Assembly (NCBI GenBank): GCA_012839295.1 | Contig: DUNO01000066.1 | Coordinates: 217,966-281,965 of the forward strand | Source of the DNA: Clostridiales bacterium | GTDB lineage: Bacteria; Bacillota; Clostridia; Lachnospirales; Lachnospiraceae | Reading direction: 5' to 3' | Length of the DNA: 64,000 nucleotides | In this document: one piece after another, positions 54,164 through 63,259 of the stretch | Layout of the letters: each line of letters opens with the position of its first letter | How positions within the stretch are numbered: the stretch's first letter is position 1 | The notes under the pieces: model-generated | What the model was told of the DNA's origin: nothing | What the model saw: the letters and a program-made list of their open reading frames with translations, nothing else | Database searches by the model: none | Made by a program: the position numbers and the translations under genes

Positions 54164-54865
54164 TTATGCGATTTCCAAAGCAATTTCCATCATGTCACGG
54201 AAGGTCAGCTGTCTGTCTTCTGCCGACAGGGACTCCCCGGTAAATACATGGTCAGAAATTGTTAAAATGCACAGGGCTTTTTTCCCTGCCCTGGCAGCGT
54301 TCATATAGAGGGCTGCCGCTTCCATCTCAACGGCCAGCACATTCATTTTGCGCCACAGCTCATTGGCCTCCTTGTTATCATCATAGAAGGTATCGGAGGA
54401 CAGGATATTGCCGACCACCGTCTTAATATCCATGCGCTCTGCAGCCTCTACTGCCTTCCTGAGCAGCCCGTAATCGGCAATCGGTGCAAAGGTTCCCGGA
54501 AGCTTATATTGGGCTGCGTAATTTGAATTCGTTGATGCACCCATTCCAACCACGATATCCCTCACCTTAATATCCTCTGCAATTCCACCGGCTGATCCAA
54601 TCCTGATAATGTTATCCACATCATAAAAATTAAAAAGCTCATAGGAATAGATCCCAATAGAAGGCATACCCATTCCACCTCCCATGACAGAGACCCTCTT
54701 TCCTTTATAGGTTCCTGTAAAACCAAGCATATTTCTTACTGTATTAAAGCATACCACATCTTCTAAATAAGTTTCTGCAATAAATTTCGCCCTGAGCGGG
54801 TCACCGGGCATCAGCACTGTTTTTGCAATGTCTCCGGCCTTCGCCTCATTATGGGGTGTTGCCAT
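54164..54865 (-). CDS. deoD: Purine nucleoside phosphorylase (DeoD type)
   Basis: The protein has 233 residues when started at the ATG at 54865 (AAAGGAGG upstream), giving the conserved N-terminus [31 protein letters not shown]. The hexameric DeoD-type enzyme cleaves purine (deoxy)nucleosides with phosphate. Further signatures are [16 protein letters not shown], the VEMEAAALY purine-binding motif and LTISDH. It is the first gene of the salvage operon. Confidence 0.95.
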   Translation of the reverse strand: MATPHNEAKAGDIAKTVLMPGDPLRAKFIAETYLEDVVCFNTVRNMLGFTGTYKGKRVSVMGGGMGMPSIGIYSYELFNFYDVDNIIRIGSAGGIAEDIKVRDIVVGMGASTNSNYAAQYKLPGTFAPIADYGLLRKAVEAAERMDIKTVVGNILSSDTFYDDNKEANELWRKMNVLAVEMEAAALYMNAARAGKKALCILTISDHVFTGESLSAEDRQLTFRDMMEIALEIA

Positions 54866-55165
54866 AGCAAATTCCTCCTTTATCAAGCATATTTGTAATC
54901 CATATTAATATTCCATTTTGATTTGCTTTCGTGCAAGCAGCTCTTTCTAAACTTGTGTTGGTACTAGAATTAGTACTAGATAATTTTAGCATATTTTGAA
55001 TCAATTAGCAATCCGGGTTTCCTTTCCTCTGTTTCACCTGTTTTATCCATTTCAATATTTTCAGCCGTTGAAAACCGGGCAACGTTTATCATTAGCTATA
55101 TTTAAGTATTATCTATACGAATCTGTTTTATGTTCCTATATATTTCACAAAACTGATTTATGCCA

Positions 55166-55194
55166 TTGGATTTCCTAAAGAAAAGTGCTAGAAT
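55166..55194 (+). promoter_or_regulatory. Promoter of the MATE gene
   Basis: TTGGAT (55166-55171), a 17-base spacer and TAGAAT (55189-55194). Transcription would start near 55201, almost on top of an in-frame ATG, so the messenger has at most a very short leader before it. Confidence 0.65.
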
Positions 55195-55233
55195 TGCTTT
55201 ATGACTGTTAAAACCTATGAGGAGCTGATTTAT

Positions 55234-56682
55234 TTGCGATTATCAAATTTAATTTCTGTACAAGGCATGCTGAAAAAGGACCAAATTCTTGGCGCCCTTC
55301 CAAAATCCCGCGATACCTATAAGAATTTCTATAAAATAGCCTGGCCTTCCGCCCTGGAAGCCTTATTGGTAGCCATGATTGGTGTTGTCGATACGATCAT
55401 GGTCGGAACCCTCGGAACCGGAGCCATTGCGGCGGTGGGTATTACCATACAGCCTAAATTCATCCTGCTTGCCATGATCTTTTCCCTGAATATCGGCATT
55501 ACAGCCGTTACGGCAAGGAGAAAAGGCCAGGGCAACCAAAAGGCGGCAAATAAAACCGTGCGTGCAGGCATTATAATCAGCGCTGTCCTATCCGTCCTTA
55601 TGTCCGTCCTCGGCTTTCTTTTTGCAGGGCCGATCCTTACGGTAGCCGGCGCTGATAGCTCCTATCTGTCTGATGCGGTTATTTTTTTCCGCGTATTGAT
55701 GTTCAGTATCCCCTTCCAATCCTTAAACCTTACCATCAATGCAGCCCACCGCGGCTGCGGAAAAACAAAGATTTCCATGACAACAAATATTATCAGCAAT
55801 ATCATCAATATTATTTTTGATTATTTACTCATCAATGGAATCGGCTTTTTCCCTAAATTAGGCGTGGCAGGTGCAGCACTTGCAACCACTTTGGGCGCCT
55901 TTGCCGCTTTCCTTATCTCGCTGAACACTTTATTCCGCAAGAATGGCTACCTTTCCTTTTACCAAAAGGCCGGCTGGCCCTTTCACATCGGCGGTATAAA
56001 AGCCTCTTCAAAAGAAGACCAGGAATCGTATTTAAAGGAAGTGATCCAGCCCATCATGAAGGTGAGCAGCAGTGCCTTTGTGGAGCAGGTATTTATGCGG
56101 ATCGGCTTCTTTGCCTATGCAGCGATTATCGCAAGGCTTGGTACCCTGGAATATGAAACCCATGTCATCTGCATGAACATACTGACCCTTTCCTTTTGCT
56201 TCGGCGACGGCCTGTCCATTGCCGCCTCCGCCCTGGTGGGACAGAATTTGGGCGCAAAAAGACCGGATATCTCCATTATCTATGGAAAAACCGGTCAACG
56301 TCTTGCATTCCTTATTTCCTGCATTATCTTCCTGGTATTCATTTTCGGGCGAAGCTTCCTGGTGTCCCTTTTTACAAAGGAGGCCGATATCATCAGCCTG
56401 GGTGCCGGTATCATGATCCTGGCCGCCCTGGGAACCCACCTGCAGACCTCACAGGTCGTATTGACGGGCTGCCTGCGGGGTGCCGGGGATACTGCCTATG
56501 TTGCCGGCGTTTCCTTTATCAGCGTCGCCCTCGTGCGCCCGCTGCTCACCTGGCTGCTCTGTTATCCTGTGGGCTTTGGATTATACGGCGCCTGGGTTGC
56601 CCTGTTGATCGACCAATGCTTCCGTTTTGTGACCAGCTACCACCGCTTCTCCGGAGGAAGATGGGCCAAAATAGCTTTGTAG
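55234..56682 (+). CDS. MATE-family efflux transporter
   Basis: The protein has 482 residues from the TTG at 55234, which has GAGGAG nine bases upstream; an in-frame ATG at 55201 would add 11 residues but would make the messenger leaderless. Twelve hydrophobic segments, IAWPSALEALLVAMIGVVDTIMVG at the first helix, and the paired ITIQPKFILLAM and ALVGQNLGAKRPDISI motifs are typical of sodium- or proton-driven MATE carriers of drugs or metabolites. It converges on the hypothetical gene at 56693. Confidence 0.88.
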   Translation: MRLSNLISVQGMLKKDQILGALPKSRDTYKNFYKIAWPSALEALLVAMIGVVDTIMVGTLGTGAIAAVGITIQPKFILLAMIFSLNIGITAVTARRKGQGNQKAANKTVRAGIIISAVLSVLMSVLGFLFAGPILTVAGADSSYLSDAVIFFRVLMFSIPFQSLNLTINAAHRGCGKTKISMTTNIISNIINIIFDYLLINGIGFFPKLGVAGAALATTLGAFAAFLISLNTLFRKNGYLSFYQKAGWPFHIGGIKASSKEDQESYLKEVIQPIMKVSSSAFVEQVFMRIGFFAYAAIIARLGTLEYETHVICMNILTLSFCFGDGLSIAASALVGQNLGAKRPDISIIYGKTGQRLAFLISCIIFLVFIFGRSFLVSLFTKEADIISLGAGIMILAALGTHLQTSQVVLTGCLRGAGDTAYVAGVSFISVALVRPLLTWLLCYPVGFGLYGAWVALLIDQCFRFVTSYHRFSGGRWAKIAL

Positions 56683-56692
56683 CCCCTGACCA

Positions 56693-57163
56693 TCAATATT
56701 GAAGCATCTCCGTAATCCTGCCGGTTTCCCGGTCTACCCGGTACCAGCCATAAGTAACCGTATGCCCGATACCGATTTCCGGTTCATCTTCTACGAATTC
56801 GTAGAGATGGATCAGATAATCGGTGCTTGCTTCCGTTTCCTCCTCATAAGCTAAATAGTATCCTGTATCTTCCAGCTGGTAATAATAGGTATCTTCTGTC
56901 AACCCAACCTTTTGGAAATTAGCCGCATACTGCTCTTTAATAATATCCAGGGCATCCATGGGGCTTAATTCCTTTTTTGCGGCTATGTCTGGTTTGTCAC
57001 TCTCTATCGTATCCTGGGTATGGATTTCAGTTCTTAACTCTGGTAAATTTCTTAACTCAGCCTGTACATTACTGATCATTTGATAAACCACTGCGGTCAA
57101 ATGATTCTCCTTGGTAAACAAAGAACCCAGCAAGAATATTGCCGAAAACAGAATAATTCTCAT
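56693..57163 (-). CDS. Hypothetical secreted or membrane-anchored protein
   Basis: The protein has 156 residues. An N-terminal hydrophobic stretch (MRIILFSAIFLLGSLF) looks like a signal or anchor, followed by a charged helical stretch and a C-terminal domain with LEDTGYYLAYEEE, TDYLIHLYEFVED and VTYGWYRVDRETGRIT, resembling a PepSY-like or YpmB-like fold. No family could be named with confidence. A tandem 19-bp array lies just upstream of its start, in its promoter region. Confidence 0.65.
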   Translation of the reverse strand: MRIILFSAIFLLGSLFTKENHLTAVVYQMISNVQAELRNLPELRTEIHTQDTIESDKPDIAAKKELSPMDALDIIKEQYAANFQKVGLTEDTYYYQLEDTGYYLAYEEETEASTDYLIHLYEFVEDEPEIGIGHTVTYGWYRVDRETGRITEMLQY

Positions 57164-57200
57164 TCCTTTTCTCCTTATTTACCTGATCCAACATTGTGTG

Positions 57201-57314
57201 TACCGTACACAGCATTTTGTACTGTATACGGTATTATATACTGTACACAGCACTTTGTACTATATTCGGCATTTTATACCGTATGCAATATTTTACGCTG
57301 CATACAGTATTTAC
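57201..57314. repeat. Six tandem copies of a 19-bp unit
   Basis: Units begin at 57201, 57220, 57239, 57258, 57277 and 57296, each exactly 19 bp. The first is TACCGTACACAGCATTTTG; consensus roughly TACYGTAYNCRGYATTTTR. There are no spacers. The array lies in the gap between dinB and the hypothetical gene. Confidence 0.9.
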
Positions 57315-57396
57315 GCCATGGATACCATGTCCTGGTCTTAATCCATTGTAACACAATAAACATTTTTTTCCAGATAAACAAGAAGCTAATTATCGA

Positions 57397-58602
57397 CTAA
57401 TTATTATTTTTATCCTTTTGCTTTACCAGGCTTGCCCGCTGGATTGCCGCATCCCCAAAGCGGTTCCTGATCTTATCAATGGCCTGGTCCAGCCTCTCTT
57501 TTTTCTCATCCGTTTCAAAGGAGAAGAGATTCATCTGCCGCTCGGTCTCCTTAGGAACCACCTTACTGGTCTGGATTGCCAAAAGCCTTATGGGTGAGCC
57601 ATCCCACAGCTCGTCGAAGAGGATACAGGCCTTCTGGTATAGTTCATCCGCGTTGTGGGTCGGACTGAGCAAGGTCATCTGATGGGAGCTGTTGTGGAAC
57701 TCTGAGTCTACAATCGCCACGGACACCACATTTGCCATCATATCATCATTTCTGAGTCTGGCTGCCACATTCTCCGCCAGGGACAGTAGTATTATTTTCG
57801 CCGTCGCTTCATCCTCAACATCAAAGGGAATTGTCGTTGAATTGCTATAGCCCTTATTCTTTACTTCCTCCCCGGACAGGATCTGGGTATCTATGCCATT
57901 GGCAAAGCTGTGGATCACTTCACCGTGCTTTTTTAAATGGGCCTTTAATATTTCCACATCCGTATTTGCAAGATCCCCTATCGTATAGATCCCAAGGGTA
58001 TGCAGCTTTTTCACCGTCGCCTTTCCCACGAAGAACAGCTCCTGGACTGGCAGAACCCACATTTTATCCTTAATTTCCTCCGGATACAGGGTATGCACCA
58101 GGTCCGGCTTCTTAAAATCGGAGGCCATCTTTGCCAACAGCTTGTTGCTGGAAATCCCCACATTCACCGTAAAACCGAGCTCCTTCTTAATCCTGTCCTT
58201 GAGTTTATGGGCCGCCTCCACCGGGGAACCGAACAGCCCTGACGTTCCTGTCATATCACAATAGGCCTCATCTACGGAGCATTGCTCCACGCAGGGAGAG
58301 AAGTCATTTAAGATCCGGATAAACTCCCTGGAGTATTCCCGGTACACCCCATGATGCGGAGGAACCAGGACCAAATCGGGGCATTTCTTCAAGGCATCAA
58401 CCACAGGCTCCCCTGTCTTGACACCATATTGCCTGGCAACCGTTGATTTCGCCAAAATCACGCCCCGCCGCTTGTTCCTGTCACCGGCAACCGCAGAAGC
58501 AATTTCACGAAGATCCTCCGTCTCTCCCTGCTGCAAACGATGTATCGCCTCCCAGCTTAAAAAGGCGGAATTGACATCTACATGGAAGATCACTTTTTCC
58601 AA
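57397..58602 (-). CDS. dinB: DNA polymerase IV (Y family)
   Basis: The protein has 401 residues from the TTG at 58602, which has AGGAGGG six bases upstream; an in-frame TTG at 58620 lacks a site. It starts IFHVDVNSAFLSWEA with the catalytic acidic residue, and has SVDEAYCDMT for the second metal site. The little-finger domain and C-terminal clamp-binding segment (MNLFSF) are present. It copies across damaged DNA without proofreading. No LexA box was searched for in detail. Confidence 0.92.
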   Translation of the reverse strand: MEKVIFHVDVNSAFLSWEAIHRLQQGETEDLREIASAVAGDRNKRRGVILAKSTVARQYGVKTGEPVVDALKKCPDLVLVPPHHGVYREYSREFIRILNDFSPCVEQCSVDEAYCDMTGTSGLFGSPVEAAHKLKDRIKKELGFTVNVGISSNKLLAKMASDFKKPDLVHTLYPEEIKDKMWVLPVQELFFVGKATVKKLHTLGIYTIGDLANTDVEILKAHLKKHGEVIHSFANGIDTQILSGEEVKNKGYSNSTTIPFDVEDEATAKIILLSLAENVAARLRNDDMMANVVSVAIVDSEFHNSSHQMTLLSPTHNADELYQKACILFDELWDGSPIRLLAIQTSKVVPKETERQMNLFSFETDEKKERLDQAIDKIRNRFGDAAIQRASLVKQKDKNNN

Positions 58603-58737
58603 CCTTCTCCCTCCTATCAAATTCTTGCACCCTTATAGCCTGTCTGCTCCTAACTTATATCATAACAAAGCAGTGTAAAACTGTAAAGGCACTTAAAAAC
58701 AAGGGTTAAGGGAAATACAAAATTACAGCGGTAAATA

Positions 58738-59808
58738 TTATTGTCCATCAGGCGTATCCGAACCGGACTGACCATTGTTTACTATGATAGGCGCTGGAGC
58801 CGTACTCCTTTTAGCCTTATATTTCTTAATCCTGCTCCGGGCAATGATTACAATAACTGCAATGATTACACCCCAAATCAACAGGTACGGAAGATTAACC
58901 ACGAACCAAACAAAGAAATTCTGGAAACCTTCACTTAAGTTATACAGGGTTTCACTAAGGCCGTTCTGGATTCTGGTTCCAACTGTCTCCTTCTGCTCTG
59001 ACACCGGAGTAAGCTTTGCCACCTCCTGGATGCTCAGCGTAACCGTGCTGTATGCTACCTTGTTATCATAATACCTTAACTGGGATCCATAATTTTGCAG
59101 CTCATAGCGGATTTCGCTCAGCCTGTTCTCCAAAACAAGGATGTCATCCAGGGTGTCCTCCTTCTCCAGCAATGCATAAAGCCGTTCCTGTTCTATCTTT
59201 AAGGTTTCTATCCTGCCTTCCGTCTCTATGTACTGTAGGGAAACATTCTCTGTAGATTCCTGCTTATTCACCACATTTGCATTTTTATCAACGGTATTTA
59301 CAAATCCGTCAACCTTGGCGCTTGGGATGCGTGCAACTATCTCTCCATAACGGGTCGCGTAGGAATAGGAATAGCTTCTGCCACTGATCTCGGAGCTTTC
59401 TACATAGCCGCCCAGCCTGTTAATTTCTGAGTTCAGCTTTGTAATCAGGGTATCAAATTCCTGGGTTTCAACATCCATGTAAAAGGTACGGATGATTTTT
59501 TCATTGCTCTGTGCCGCCGTATTGCCGGTGCTGGAGGAATTCGTACCTGTAAGGGCCGAATCCGAGGAGCTTTGCGGGGCTTTTGCCTCCTCTGTATTTG
59601 TTTCTCCTGCCCCTTCCCTTACTCCTTCATATTTTGTGTCTGTATATTGCGCGCCATTTCCGTCGTACTCCCCACTTGTACCGTAATCCGCTTTCTCACT
59701 GCTTGATGTTGTCGACATGTCATAGGCCGACTTAGCGCTGCAGGCCGTCATCACCAGGACCAAAGCTATCATTACCACAGCCACACTTAACTTCTTCCTT
59801 CTTTTCAT
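58738..59808 (-). CDS. DUF4349-family lipoprotein
   Basis: The protein has 356 residues. The signal MKRRKKLSVAVVMIALVLVMTAC carries a lipobox cysteine at 23. A Ser/Thr/Gly-rich region (24-105) is followed by the DUF4349 domain (about 108-320) with a long coiled coil (IETLKIEQERLYALLEKED, LENRLSEIRYELQ) and a membrane helix (FVVNLPYLLIWGVIIAVIVII, about 297-319), then a basic tail. It is anchored at both ends. Family function is unknown. Confidence 0.88.
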   Translation of the reverse strand: MKRRKKLSVAVVMIALVLVMTACSAKSAYDMSTTSSSEKADYGTSGEYDGNGAQYTDTKYEGVREGAGETNTEEAKAPQSSSDSALTGTNSSSTGNTAAQSNEKIIRTFYMDVETQEFDTLITKLNSEINRLGGYVESSEISGRSYSYSYATRYGEIVARIPSAKVDGFVNTVDKNANVVNKQESTENVSLQYIETEGRIETLKIEQERLYALLEKEDTLDDILVLENRLSEIRYELQNYGSQLRYYDNKVAYSTVTLSIQEVAKLTPVSEQKETVGTRIQNGLSETLYNLSEGFQNFFVWFVVNLPYLLIWGVIIAVIVIIARSRIKKYKAKRSTAPAPIIVNNGQSGSDTPDGQ

Positions 59809-59963
59809 AACACTCCTCCATTCCGCCTTTGAAAGGCTACGTTTTTATTTCTTAAACATTAGACGTTTCCTGCTAATGCACGGTTCCAGAATATATCACT
59901 TGTAGAAAAAATAGTTATAGCAGAAAAAAATGATAGGGCAAATCTATGGAGACGGGCACAAAG

Positions 59964-60013
59964 AAAAAGACTGTACCCAGGCAGTTTATCCTTGCATTTC
60001 CAGGTACAGTCTT
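59964..60013 (-). terminator. Terminator of the cysE-cysS-mini-III operon
   Basis: AAGACTGTACC (59967-59977) pairs with GGTACAGTCTT (60003-60013); on the minus strand TCTTTTTC follows. Confidence 0.75.
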
Positions 60014-60082
60014 ATTTTATCATAGCATCGCTTACTTTTCCACTATACTTGCGGTAGCCCTATTTTTACACTGTGGCAGTTC

Positions 60083-60556
60083 TTACCTTTCACCAGCCTC
60101 CGGGGTAATATATTTCATTAGCTGGGGCTTTATTAATTCCATTAAGCGATCCAGCCTGTCCGTCAGGTACAGATAGCCTACCAAGGCCTCCAGACCCGTT
60201 GCAGTCCTGTATTCCACTATTCCCGCATTCTTTGCTGATGTGAAGGATTTTGCATTTCTTCCCCGTTTAAAAACCGCCGTTTCCTCCTCCGTAAGGGATT
60301 CCTTGATACAATGGTACAGCTCCGCCTGGGCAGTGGCCTGAACCATTTTGGAAACCCGTTTGTGGAGCTTGTTCACTGGCGCATTACCGCTTTCAACTAC
60401 GGCGGTACGGATAATCAGGTCATAGATGGCATCCCCTATATAGGCCAGGGTCAGCGGGGAATAGGTCCTGATGTCCGTCTCAGGAAGCTGGAGCCCGGTC
60501 CTGATATAATGGTTCAAAGCCTGGACGGCCGTCCCCCTGTTTAATTCCTCTTCCAT
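60083..60556 (-). CDS. mrnC: Mini-ribonuclease III
   Basis: The protein has 157 residues, an RNase III catalytic domain without the double-stranded-RNA binding domain. Catalytic acidic residues are in LAYIGDAIYDLIIRT and the later TGLEALVGYLYL. In Bacillus subtilis this enzyme matures 23S rRNA. It overlaps the end of cysS by 16 bases, so it is translated from the same message. The order cysE, cysS, mini-III is common in Firmicutes. Confidence 0.93.
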   Translation of the reverse strand: MEEELNRGTAVQALNHYIRTGLQLPETDIRTYSPLTLAYIGDAIYDLIIRTAVVESGNAPVNKLHKRVSKMVQATAQAELYHCIKESLTEEETAVFKRGRNAKSFTSAKNAGIVEYRTATGLEALVGYLYLTDRLDRLMELIKPQLMKYITPEAGER

Positions 60557-61944
60557 CTTACACCCTCTCTGGTATCCTCCAGGATAATTCCTTTTTCCAA
60601 CAGCAGGTTGCGTATTTCATCCGCCTTTGCAAAATCCCTGTTCTTACGGGCTGTTTGCCTATCCTCAATTAATTGTTCAATTTCCGCATCCAGTAATTCT
60701 TCCTTTTTCTCCGTTTCCAGTCCAAGAATGGAGCATAGTTTGACCAATTGTTCCTTCAGCTTCTGGCCCAGCTCCTTACTGCTGTCCGCAGTACAGTGGG
60801 TATTTGACAGCTTCACCAGCTCAAAGATTGCGGCAATGGCATCTGCCGTGTTAAAATCATCCTCCATGGCATCAATGAATTTTTTGTCCAGTTCCTCTGC
60901 TTCCTTTAAAACCAACTGCTCCTCCTCAGAAACGGATTCCCTGGATAAAGCCCCGCTTCCCAGCAGATGCTCCAAGGCTCCGATTGCTGTCAGTATCCTG
61001 TTTAAGGAGCTTTTTGCAGACTCTACCAAATCCCTGCTGAAATTTAGCGGGCTGCGGTAATGGGAATTCAGCATGAAGAAACGGATTACCTGGGGATCAA
61101 ACTGCTCACATATCTCACGCACGGTAAAAAAGTTTCCTGCTGATTTTGACATTTTCTTATTGTCTATGTTCAGGAAGGCATTGTGCATCCAGTACCTGGC
61201 AAATTCCTTTCCGTTAGCGGCCTCACTCTGGGCGATTTCATTTTCATGGTGGGGGAATACTAAGTCCTCACCGCCGGCATGGATATCGATCTGCTCACCC
61301 AGGTACTTCCTGCTCATTACGGAGCATTCGATATGCCAGCCGGGACGTCCGTCACTCCAGGGGGAGGGCCAGAAGGGTTCTCCCTCCTTCTTCGGCTTCC
61401 AGAGCACGAAATCCATCGGATCCTCCTTTTCTTCATTCACCGCAATGCGGATTCCGGCCTCCAGGTCATCAATTTTCTTTTTTGAGAGCTTTCCGTAATT
61501 CTCAAAGCTTCTGGTCCTAAAATATACGGTACCGTTCTTTTCATAGGCATGACCCTTCTTAATCAGGTCGCCGATCATCTCAACCATGCCGTCAATCTCC
61601 TCCGTAGCCTTAGGATGCACCGTAGCCTCACGGACGTTCAGCGCATCCATATCCTTACGGAATTCCGCAATGTAGCGCTCCGATATCTCCGTAGCGGATA
61701 CGCCCTCTTCATTGGCTTTCTTGATGATCTTGTCATCCACGTCCGTAAAATTTGATACATAATCCACTTCATAGCCACGGTATTCCAGATACCTTCTTAA
61801 GGTATCAAAGAGGATTGCCGGCCTTGCGTTTCCTATATGGACATAGTTATATACGGTAGGTCCACAGACATACATGCGGACCTTTCCTTCCTCCAATGGG
61901 ATAAATTCTTCTTTTTTCTGGGTTAAGGTATTGTAAATCTTCAT
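60541..61944 (-). CDS. cysS: Cysteinyl-tRNA synthetase
   Basis: The protein has 467 residues, of class I type with the HIGH-like motif VHIGNARPA (about 34-42) and KMSKS (about 267-271). Zinc ligands are visible as the cysteines of MYVCGPTVYN and WHIECSVMS, and HAGGEDLVFPHHENE. It charges cysteine onto tRNA-Cys. It follows cysE by 82 bases, both under the Cys T-box. This and mini-III overlap. Confidence 0.97.
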   Translation of the reverse strand: MKIYNTLTQKKEEFIPLEEGKVRMYVCGPTVYNYVHIGNARPAILFDTLRRYLEYRGYEVDYVSNFTDVDDKIIKKANEEGVSATEISERYIAEFRKDMDALNVREATVHPKATEEIDGMVEMIGDLIKKGHAYEKNGTVYFRTRSFENYGKLSKKKIDDLEAGIRIAVNEEKEDPMDFVLWKPKKEGEPFWPSPWSDGRPGWHIECSVMSRKYLGEQIDIHAGGEDLVFPHHENEIAQSEAANGKEFARYWMHNAFLNIDNKKMSKSAGNFFTVREICEQFDPQVIRFFMLNSHYRSPLNFSRDLVESAKSSLNRILTAIGALEHLLGSGALSRESVSEEEQLVLKEAEELDKKFIDAMEDDFNTADAIAAIFELVKLSNTHCTADSSKELGQKLKEQLVKLCSILGLETEKKEELLDAEIEQLIEDRQTARKNRDFAKADEIRNLLLEKGIILEDTREGVRWKRN

Positions 61945-62026
61945 CTAATTCCTCCATTCTGCCGGTATGGCAGGGTTATTATGTGTATTAATTTATTTTT
62001 CTCACTTTTGTCCGTCAGGGGCTTAG

Positions 62027-62707
62027 CTATCCCTGCTTATTCAACTGCTTTTCCAGGGCTTCCACTCTGCCGGCAAGCTCCTTCAGCTCAGTTTCCAGGC
62101 AGAGGTTTTCATTCCTTAAGTGATCCAACTCCTTTTGTATCGGGTCGGGCAAATGAACCTGGTCCATCTCTTCCCTGGGCAGCTTCATATCATTTTGCTT
62201 TACCACCCGTCCGGGAACACCTACAACGGTTGAATTTGGCGGCACCTCCTGGAGCACCACGGAGCCGGCGCCAATTTTCGAATTTTCACCAATGGTAAAG
62301 GAGCCGAGAACCTTCGCACCGGCGCTGATCATAACGTTATTTCCCACGGTAGGGTGGCGCTTCCCGCATTCCTTCCCGGTGCCTCCCAGGGTTACGCCCT
62401 GGTACAGGGTCACATTATCCCCAACAATTGCGGTTTCACCGATTACCACTCCATGCCCATGGTCGATAAAAAGTCCCCTTCCGATCGTTGCGCCCGGGTG
62501 GATCTCTATCCCAGTTTTCCTTACGGTCCTCTGGGAATACCATCTTGCCAGGAAATAATGCTTTCTGACAAAAAGCCAGTGGGCTATGCGATACCTGACA
62601 ATAGCCTTAAAGCTCGGGTATAGCAATACCTCAAGGGGAGTTTTTATCGCAGGATCCCGTTCTTTAATTATTTGTATTTCTTCCTTGATATATTTTATCA
62701 TCCCCAT
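62027..62707 (-). CDS. cysE: Serine O-acetyltransferase
   Basis: The protein has 226 residues. The N-terminal helical domain (1-65) is followed by a left-handed beta-helix of hexapeptide repeats with the catalytic histidine in [13 protein letters not shown] and the [15 protein letters not shown] loop. It makes O-acetylserine, the precursor of cysteine. The C-terminus has a coiled-coil tail ([18 protein letters not shown]...), longer than usual. The start ATG at 62707 has GGAGG upstream. It is the first gene of the T-box-controlled cysE-cysS-mini-III operon. Confidence 0.95.
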   Translation of the reverse strand: MGMIKYIKEEIQIIKERDPAIKTPLEVLLYPSFKAIVRYRIAHWLFVRKHYFLARWYSQRTVRKTGIEIHPGATIGRGLFIDHGHGVVIGETAIVGDNVTLYQGVTLGGTGKECGKRHPTVGNNVMISAGAKVLGSFTIGENSKIGAGSVVLQEVPPNSTVVGVPGRVVKQNDMKLPREEMDQVHLPDPIQKELDHLRNENLCLETELKELAGRVEALEKQLNKQG

Positions 62708-62810
62708 TTTTCCATCCTCCTAACATTCCGTAAGTACTAAATTTACTAGAAGTTATCATATTTAACCAGGAAGTAAAACCATCTCCCTGTAATCGGTGTC
62801 CACCCAGGTG

Positions 62811-62871
62811 TACACGCTGCACAGCGCAAAGACGGCTCCTTTTATCAGTAGTATAAGTCAGCTTTTGATAA
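62811..62871. repeat. Dispersed intergenic hairpin element, copy C
   Basis: ACGCTGCACAGCGCAAAGAC, then CTCCTTTTATCAGTAGTATAAG and a TTTTGATA end align with copy A (10741-10800) in the same orientation, with mismatches. It lies between the T-box terminator and cysE, in the messenger. Confidence 0.5.
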
Positions 62872-62886
62872 TTTAGTATTTAGCGC

Positions 62887-63165
62887 ATAAAAAAACCGCC
62901 CCTAACTACATAGAGGCGGTGATGCTCGCGGTTCCACTCTATTTGTATACCACTGATAATAACGGTATACCTCTCATGCAGATAACGGCTGCTACCGTAT
63001 CCGGCTAACATTGGGATCCCCCTGGCTGCTCACCGAACAAGCTCCCGGATGCACTTCACCCATAATTTCATAAGGAATGCTTTCAGCCGGTGGCATTCCA
63101 TCTCTGTTACTAGGCTATGAGCTACTTTTCCGTTCATCGCTTTTTATTCTTTTATTATTAATTTG
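62887..63165 (-). promoter_or_regulatory. T-box leader (cysteine)
   Basis: On the minus strand the T-box sequence GAGTGGAACCGCGAGC is at 62938-62923, with a TGGA bulge complementary to a UCCA acceptor end, as expected for tRNA-Cys. Stem I runs from about 63150 to 63015 and holds the specifier TGC (Cys codon) in GTGAAGTGCATCC (about 63059-63047). A terminator hairpin ACCGCC...GGCGGT with a T tract (62918-62890) follows, overlapping the antiterminator. Uncharged tRNA-Cys should therefore switch on cysE-cysS-mini-III. Confidence 0.93.
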
Positions 63166-63180
63166 ATTTATTTTATATTT

Positions 63181-63209
63181 ATTGTATGCAAGGATAAATC
63201 TTTTGTCAA
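63181..63209 (-). promoter_or_regulatory. Promoter of the Cys T-box operon
   Basis: On the minus strand, TTGACA (63209-63204), a 17-base spacer and TACAAT (63186-63181). Confidence 0.85.
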
Positions 63210-63259
63210 CAGCAACTTTCTTAAATGATGCCTTCCTACTTTCTTAAATGATGCCCCCC

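Noticed and set aside
57201..57314. Possible CRISPR array
   Set aside because: Units are contiguous 19-mers with no unique spacers, and no cas gene is in the window.
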